NCBI GenBank assembly: GCA_944325295.1
Contig: CALUZL010000067.1
Location: 1 to 17,506, forward strand
Reading direction: 5' to 3'
Origin: an uncultured Erysipelotrichaceae bacterium
GTDB taxonomy: Bacteria; Bacillota_I; Bacilli_A; Erysipelotrichales; Erysipelotrichaceae
Length of the DNA: 17,506 nucleotides
Numbering within the stretch: the stretch's first letter is position 1; each line of letters begins with the position of its first letter. The notes below the pieces were generated by a model. It was not told where the DNA came from. It ran no database searches and worked only from the letters and a program-made list of their open reading frames with translations. Positions 14,144 through 17,506 of this stretch are shown here, in pieces. Made by a program: the position numbers and the translations under genes.

Positions 14144-15337
14144 TTACTCGCAAAAGCGCAGATAGCGAATGATCTGACAAGAGGTGAAAAGCTGAGCTTC
14201 GACCAGCCTTTGATCAGCATCGATGATCTCTTTGATCTTTTGGATACGGTAGTTGATGGTATTGCGATGGACAAAGAGTTTTTTAGCGGTCTTATTGATA
14301 CTTTTGTCGTAGTAGAGATAGGTATAGAGCGTTTCGATATAACTGCTCCCCTGGTGACGATCAAGATCGGCAAGGTGGACGATCCTTTGATCACAATATC
14401 TCAAAAGGGTCTTTTGGTCTAGCTTTTCCAAAAGATGATAGCTCCTTATATCGCTGTAGTTGACGATTCGACCCCTATCAAAGGCCAGATCTTTAAGGCG
14501 CAAAGCCGCCTTAGCCTCATCTAAGTAGATGTTGAACTCATAGAGGTCAAAAAAACCGTCACTGATACCGACACAGAGATCATGCTCATCTAAAAAGGAA
14601 CATAAACTTGAAGGTATATTAGTAAGCGGGATCATGGTCAAGACCACCAAGTGCTTATCATAAAACGTCAAGACGCTGTTTGGGATGTAGGCCTTAAGAG
14701 TATCGTTTATTATATCATCGGCGGCATTATAGGAGATGTAATGGGTAAAGTCGATAAGGGCGACATGAAAGTGGTGATGGCCGTCAAGCCTTGTCGTAAA
14801 GATCCGCGATGAAAAATGCGGTCTGTCGATAAAACGGCCATGGATCAGCTCCAAGATGATCTGCTCTTCTTTGATGTTTGAACTTTCGACCTTTTCCTTT
14901 TGGTACTCAAAGACCAATTCTTTGCTTACGAGCTCGCTTATGAATAAGTAGTCCTCAAGCTCAATGTCCTCAAGCACATGACGATCTTCTAAGACGTTGA
15001 GATAGCCGACATCGGTACCCTTATAACTGAGCTTAAAAAAGCGACGCCTTTTATCCGATATCGCCCTCACGTCAAAGTAGCGCTTACCCTTGCCGACGAC
15101 TTCATCCCAATTGTCAAGTGTCGCACTGAACTCAACAGTTATATAGCCCCTCTTTGTGGCCTCTTTCCAGATGACATCATTTGAAGTCACTTCCTTAGAT
15201 GAAGCGATGATATGACAACTGTTATCGAGAACGACTAAGGGATTTTCAAGATAGTGAGCACATTTTTCAATGAGTCCGTCAAAACTGCTGCCCGCTAAGA
15301 CAGTCTCCATGAGTTCTTTGAGTTTGATCACATCCAT
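14144..15337 (-). CDS. CdaR/PucR-like transcriptional regulator with C-terminal HTH
   Basis: 397 residues. The N-terminal part (about 20-120) looks like a GAF-type sensor (NPLVVLDNSCHIIASS at 32-47, then W57 and a Gly-Tyr). About 155-300 is a middle domain seen in this family, and residues 333-395 (YIETLYTYLYYDKSINKTAKKLFVHRNTINYRIQKIKEI) are the PucR/CdaR-type HTH_30, whose hallmark is VHRNT(I/L)xYR. Family members, such as CdaR of E. coli (sugar diacids), respond to small carbon or nitrogen metabolites. It is divergent from an SDR and a KdgT-type permease, so it probably controls their uptake/catabolic operon in response to a sugar acid (inference). The start is ATG 15337 with AGGAGG 8 nt upstream. 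An upstream ATG (15403) would add 22 residues reading through the palindrome and the ribosome binding site, so I reject it. The predicted transcript start lies in the palindrome at 15350-15364, suggesting autoregulation. Confidence 0.87.
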   Translation of the reverse strand: MDVIKLKELMETVLAGSSFDGLIEKCAHYLENPLVVLDNSCHIIASSKEVTSNDVIWKEATKRGYITVEFSATLDNWDEVVGKGKRYFDVRAISDKRRRFFKLSYKGTDVGYLNVLEDRHVLEDIELEDYLFISELVSKELVFEYQKEKVESSNIKEEQIILELIHGRFIDRPHFSSRIFTTRLDGHHHFHVALIDFTHYISYNAADDIINDTLKAYIPNSVLTFYDKHLVVLTMIPLTNIPSSLCSFLDEHDLCVGISDGFFDLYEFNIYLDEAKAALRLKDLAFDRGRIVNYSDIRSYHLLEKLDQKTLLRYCDQRIVHLADLDRHQGSSYIETLYTYLYYDKSINKTAKKLFVHRNTINYRIQKIKEIIDADQRLVEAQLFTSCQIIRYLRFCE

Positions 15338-15349
15338 AGCTTCTCCTCC

Positions 15350-15364
15350 TGTGCTCAGAGCACA
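15350..15364. promoter_or_regulatory. Perfect palindrome, likely operator of the CdaR-like regulator
   Basis: TGTGCTC-A-GAGCACA, perfect 7-bp arms about a single central base. It abuts the regulator's -10 box (15365-15370), covers its predicted start point (about 15358) and ends just before the AGGAGG site. That position suits autorepression. The same sequence could also form a short RNA hairpin in the leader. Confidence 0.6.
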
Positions 15365-15394
15365 ATAATAACACATAATTTTAGGATATGGTAA
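15365..15394 (-). promoter_or_regulatory. Promoter of the CdaR-like regulator gene
   Basis: Minus strand: TTACCA (15389-15394), 18-nt spacer, TATTAT (15365-15370). The -35 box is inside the cre-like sequence at 15389-15402. Confidence 0.45.
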
Positions 15395-15402
15395 CATTTT
15401 CA
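15389..15402 (-). promoter_or_regulatory. cre-like (CcpA) site over both -35 boxes
   Basis: Minus strand TGAAAATGTTACCA fits the core cre pattern TGNAANCGNWNNCA except that the central C is T. It spans the -35 boxes of both divergent promoters (15389-15394 and 15397-15402). Carbon catabolite repression would make sense for a sugar-acid uptake operon. With one core mismatch and no CcpA in view, this is tentative. Confidence 0.3.
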
Positions 15403-15425
15403 CAAGTTTATTTCCTGCCTATAAT
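15397..15425 (+). promoter_or_regulatory. Promoter of the SDR-kdgT operon
   Basis: TTTTCA (15397-15402), 17-nt spacer, perfect TATAAT (15420-15425). The start point is near 15432, giving a short leader that contains AAGGAGG before the ATG at 15459. Confidence 0.65.
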
Positions 15426-15458
15426 TTGTTCAGAAATTAACATAAGGAGGAAATAAAT

Positions 15459-16208
15459 ATGTTCGATTTCAAAGAAAAAACAGTTATCGTGACCGGTGCC
15501 GGTCAAGGTATCGGCAAAGAGGTCGCAAAAGGTATCATCGAAGGCGGCGGTAAAGTCGTCATTTGCGATATCAATGAAGAAACCGGTAAAGCTTGTGCCA
15601 AAGAGCTTGGCCCTAATGCTTCGTTTTACAAGATGGACCTTGGCGACCATCTGAATATCCGCGAAGTCATGGCTAAGATCTTAGTTGAAAACAAAAAAGT
15701 TACCGGTCTTGTAAACTGTGCCGGCATCATCTCTAAAAAGCCGTTTATGGAGATAACTGATGAAGAGTGGGAAAGGACGATCAGGATCAACCTCACCGGT
15801 ACCTTTACCGCCTGCAGTGCGATCTTTCCCTACTTTGTTGAAAACGGCGGCGGTCGCATCACTAACGTTTCCAGCGTTGCCGGAAAGATCGGTGGGGGCT
15901 TGCTTGGAACAGCGGCTTATGCTTCAAGTAAGGCCGGAGTCAACGGTTTGACTAAAGCTATCGCTAAGGAAGGCGGTAAGTATCACATCAATTGTAATGC
16001 GGTCTGTCCGTCATTCACTCATACCCCAATGACCAAAAGTCTCTCTGACGATCCGGAAAAAAATGCCAAAGTCATCGGCATGATCCCGCTTGGCAGAGCT
16101 GCCGAACCCTACGAGATCGCTCAAATGATCTTATTCTTTGCCTCAGATGCAGCAAGCTTTGTCAATTGTGAGATCGGCGATTGTGACGGCGGAATCGTCA
16201 TGGACTAA
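15459..16208 (+). CDS. Short-chain dehydrogenase/reductase, probably acting on a sugar acid
   Basis: 249 residues, classical SDR. Visible: the dinucleotide-binding TGAGQGIG (12-19); Asp37 at the end of the second strand (VVICDIN), which favours NAD(H) over NADP(H); NCAG (86-89); Asn111; the NVSSVAG serine (138/139); and the catalytic YASSK (Tyr154, Lys158). The C-terminus GDCDGGIVMD is the usual SDR end. It oxidises or reduces a hydroxyl/keto group with NAD. Co-transcription with a KdgT-type permease suggests a sugar-acid substrate, for example a KduD-like 2-deoxy-D-gluconate 3-dehydrogenase or a gluconate 5-dehydrogenase, but sequence alone does not fix this. ATG 15459 has an excellent AAGGAGG site. 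Nine nt separate it from kdgT. Confidence 0.88.
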   Translation: MFDFKEKTVIVTGAGQGIGKEVAKGIIEGGGKVVICDINEETGKACAKELGPNASFYKMDLGDHLNIREVMAKILVENKKVTGLVNCAGIISKKPFMEITDEEWERTIRINLTGTFTACSAIFPYFVENGGGRITNVSSVAGKIGGGLLGTAAYASSKAGVNGLTKAIAKEGGKYHINCNAVCPSFTHTPMTKSLSDDPEKNAKVIGMIPLGRAAEPYEIAQMILFFASDAASFVNCEIGDCDGGIVMD

Positions 16209-16217
16209 GGTGTTTTT

Positions 16218-17147
16218 ATGGAAAAGAGATTTCATATCCCCAGGATCCCCGGTGATACTATCGTCTATCCGATGATCATCGGCGTCTTGCTCAACTCCTT
16301 TTGTCCGCAAATCTTACAAATGGGTAGTTTCTTTACCAGCGTTGTCGGTGGGACCGGTGCTTTAGTCGGTGCCTTCTTATTCTTCTTAGGTGCCAGCATC
16401 GACATCAAAAGTACGCCCAAGGCCATAAAGAAGGGCGCTGTCATCATCGTCACCAAGATCGCCCTTTCGATAATTCTGGGTTTACTTGCCGCTTTTTTGT
16501 TCAATGACAACTTCTTGGGTCTTTCCGCACTGGCTATAATCGGTGGTATCTCCGTTGCCAATAACGCCCTGTACTCGGGCATAACCTCAGAGTATGGTGA
16601 TGATTCCGATAAAGGGGCGGTAGCGATAACCTCACTGAGTGTCGGTCCGACGGTCACGATGATCGTCTTGAGTTCGGCCGGTCTGGCCTCGATCTCCATC
16701 GGTCCGATCATCGGTTCGATCTTACCTTTGGTCTTAGGTATCATCCTTGGCAATTTCTTCCCCTTCATGAAAAAGACGCTGTCAGCGGGTGTCACGGCCT
16801 GCATCATCGTCGTCGGTTTCGCTCTTGGCGCCAATATGTCGATAATGCAGCTCATCCAAGGTGGTCTTTCCGGTATCTTGCTTGGAGTCATCACAAGTCT
16901 TGTGGTCGGTGTCGTCACGATGCTTGCTGATAAAGCGACCGGTGGCAGTGGTGTTGCCGGAGCAGCGATATCCTCAACAGCTGCCAGTGCTGTCGCCAAC
17001 CCGTCAGCTTTGGCCGAAGTCGATCCCAAATACGCTCTGATCGCTCCGACAGCAGCCGCTCAGATCGCCTCATCGGTCATCATCACTTCATTTGTCACCC
17101 CGCTTTTTGCCGGCTGGGTCTACAAACATTTCGGCAAGAAAAAATAA
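16218..17147 (+). CDS. kdgT: 2-keto-3-deoxygluconate permease (KdgT family)
   Basis: 309 residues, the usual KdgT length. The N-terminus IPRIPGDTIVYPMIIGVLLNSFCP (8-31), GTGALVGAFLFFLGASIDIK (45-64), GGISVANNALYSGIT (109-123), the GVTACIIVVGFALGANM segment (191-207) and the near-C-terminal IAPTAAAQIASSVIITSFVTP (275-295) follow the KDGT family pattern (TC 2.A.10). About ten hydrophobic segments point to an integral membrane protein. KdgT takes up 2-keto-3-deoxygluconate, a pectin/uronate breakdown product, with protons. ATG 16218 is preceded by AAGGTG overlapping the TAA stop of the SDR gene, so the two are probably translationally coupled. No KDG kinase or aldolase is in the window; the rest of the pathway must lie elsewhere, or the substrate is a related sugar acid. 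A terminator follows at once. Confidence 0.87.
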   Translation: MEKRFHIPRIPGDTIVYPMIIGVLLNSFCPQILQMGSFFTSVVGGTGALVGAFLFFLGASIDIKSTPKAIKKGAVIIVTKIALSIILGLLAAFLFNDNFLGLSALAIIGGISVANNALYSGITSEYGDDSDKGAVAITSLSVGPTVTMIVLSSAGLASISIGPIIGSILPLVLGIILGNFFPFMKKTLSAGVTACIIVVGFALGANMSIMQLIQGGLSGILLGVITSLVVGVVTMLADKATGGSGVAGAAISSTAASAVANPSALAEVDPKYALIAPTAAAQIASSVIITSFVTPLFAGWVYKHFGKKK

Positions 17148-17172
17148 TGCGGCCAATCCGGTCGCATTTTCT
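17146..17172 (+). terminator. Intrinsic terminator of the SDR-kdgT operon
   Basis: AATGCGGCC (17146-17154), 5-nt loop, GGTCGCATT (17160-17168): a 9-bp stem with one G-T pair, then TTTTCTT. The stem begins within the kdgT stop codon. Confidence 0.7.
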
Positions 17173-17180
17173 TGCATTAT

Positions 17181-17211
17181 AAAAGCGTATCTTTCGATAC
17201 GCCCTTTTTTT
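17181..17211. terminator. Bidirectional terminator between kdgT and rplA
   Basis: GCGTATC (17185-17191), loop TTTC, GATACGC (17196-17202): a perfect 7-bp stem. Seven T follow on the + strand (17205-17211) and TTTT follows on the minus strand. On the minus strand it comes 7 nt after the rplA stop codon, ending the rplA transcript; on the plus strand it backs up the kdgT terminator. Confidence 0.8.
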
Positions 17212-17506
17212 AGATCTGTTCGGCAGCTACTTTGACACCCGGACCCATCGTACTTGATAAGACGATGTTTTGGATGTAAGTACCTTTGACGGCAGCCGGT
17301 CTGGCTTTAGCGATAGCTGAGTAGATAGCTCTGTAGTTTTCGACTAAAGCTTCATCAGTAAACGAGACCTTTCCGATAAGACAGTTAATGTTGCCTTCTT
17401 TATCGACGCGGTATTCTACCTTACCTTTTTTGATCTCTTCGATCGCTTGTGCGACATTCATCGTTACCGTACCGGTCTTAGGGTTTGGCATAAGGCCTTT
17501 TGGACC
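17210..17506 (-). CDS. rplA: 50S ribosomal protein L1 (C-terminal 98 residues; start beyond window)
   Basis: Open to the window edge. The visible part begins GPKGLMPNPKTGTVT, the strongly conserved L1 segment, and continues with VAQAIEEIKKGKVEYRVDKEGNINCLIGKVSF and ARPAAVKGTYIQNIVLSSTMGPGVKV, all typical of L1. L1 binds 23S rRNA at the mobile stalk near the E site. L1 is about 230 residues, so roughly 60% is missing. In most Bacillota rplA is followed directly by rplJ; here a terminator and a three-gene sugar-acid module come between. Confidence 0.95.
   Translation of the reverse strand, partial: GPKGLMPNPKTGTVTMNVAQAIEEIKKGKVEYRVDKEGNINCLIGKVSFTDEALVENYRAIYSAIAKARPAAVKGTYIQNIVLSSTMGPGVKVAAEQI

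Noticed and set aside
16265..17029. 254-residue open frame on the minus strand
   Set aside because: It lies wholly antisense to kdgT, is low-complexity in Ala/Pro/Thr, and has no family resemblance; a shadow of codon bias.
1..17506. UGA decoded as tryptophan (Mollicutes code)
   Set aside because: TGA ends the glycosyltransferase and DUF1836 genes at sensible points, and conserved Trp positions use TGG.
1..17506. tRNA/rRNA genes, CRISPR arrays, insertion sequences, prophage or attachment sites
   Set aside because: No cloverleaf-like sequence, regularly spaced long repeats, transposase, integrase or terminal inverted repeats were found; gaps between genes are short and explained by promoters, terminators and the RNA candidate.

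Overview
The window looks like a chromosomal segment of a low-to-moderate-GC Bacillota (Firmicutes) bacterium. The core block on the minus strand, rplA | rplJ-rplL-ybxB-rpoB-rpoC, has the Bacillus-type order, including the RsmC-like methyltransferase between rplL and rpoB. UGA acts as a stop codon, so this is not a UGA=Trp mollicute. RpoB nevertheless carries the Asn at E. coli position 526 known from Mollicutes. An Erysipelotrichia- or Mollicutes-related lineage is my inference, not proven.

Layout. 1-785 (-): most of a PfkB-family kinase, probably 1-phosphofructokinase, cut by the window edge. 837-2666 (+): a GT39/PMT-type membrane glycosyltransferase with an extra beta-rich, discoidin-like external domain. 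2667-2930: no protein gene, but a strongly structured stretch ending in an intrinsic terminator, probably an unrecognised small RNA on the + strand. 2931-3770 (-) and 3876-4385 (+): a DegV-family lipid-binding protein divergent from a DUF1836 (YkrK-like) regulator, with a palindrome between their promoters. 4402-4428: bidirectional terminator. 4431-14127 (-): the rpoC, rpoB, ybxB, rplL, rplJ operon, with an L10 leader/attenuator and a strong promoter. 14144-17147: a sugar-acid module of a CdaR/PucR-like regulator (-) divergent from an SDR dehydrogenase and a KdgT-type 2-keto-3-deoxygluconate permease (+). 17146-17211: two terminator hairpins. 17210-17506 (-): the C-terminal part of ribosomal protein L1 (rplA).

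How they fit together. The rplJ operon makes the L10/L12 stalk and the two large RNA polymerase subunits. Its leader can form mutually exclusive antiterminator and terminator hairpins next to an L10-binding-type element, consistent with autogenous attenuation. The sugar-acid module sits between rplA and rplJ, splitting a normally contiguous ribosomal/RNAP cluster. Its divergent control region holds a perfect 15-bp palindrome at the regulator's predicted start site and a cre-like sequence over both -35 boxes.

Most notable: (1) the structured RNA candidate at about 2712-2932 with a possible pseudoknot; (2) the DUF1836/degV operator architecture; (3) three genes whose -10 box lies 6-7 nt before the ATG with no Shine-Dalgarno, suggesting leaderless mRNAs, beside neighbours with good ribosome binding sites; (4) a tandemly repeated module inside an enlarged RpoB, together with the 526-Asn rifampicin-site residue.
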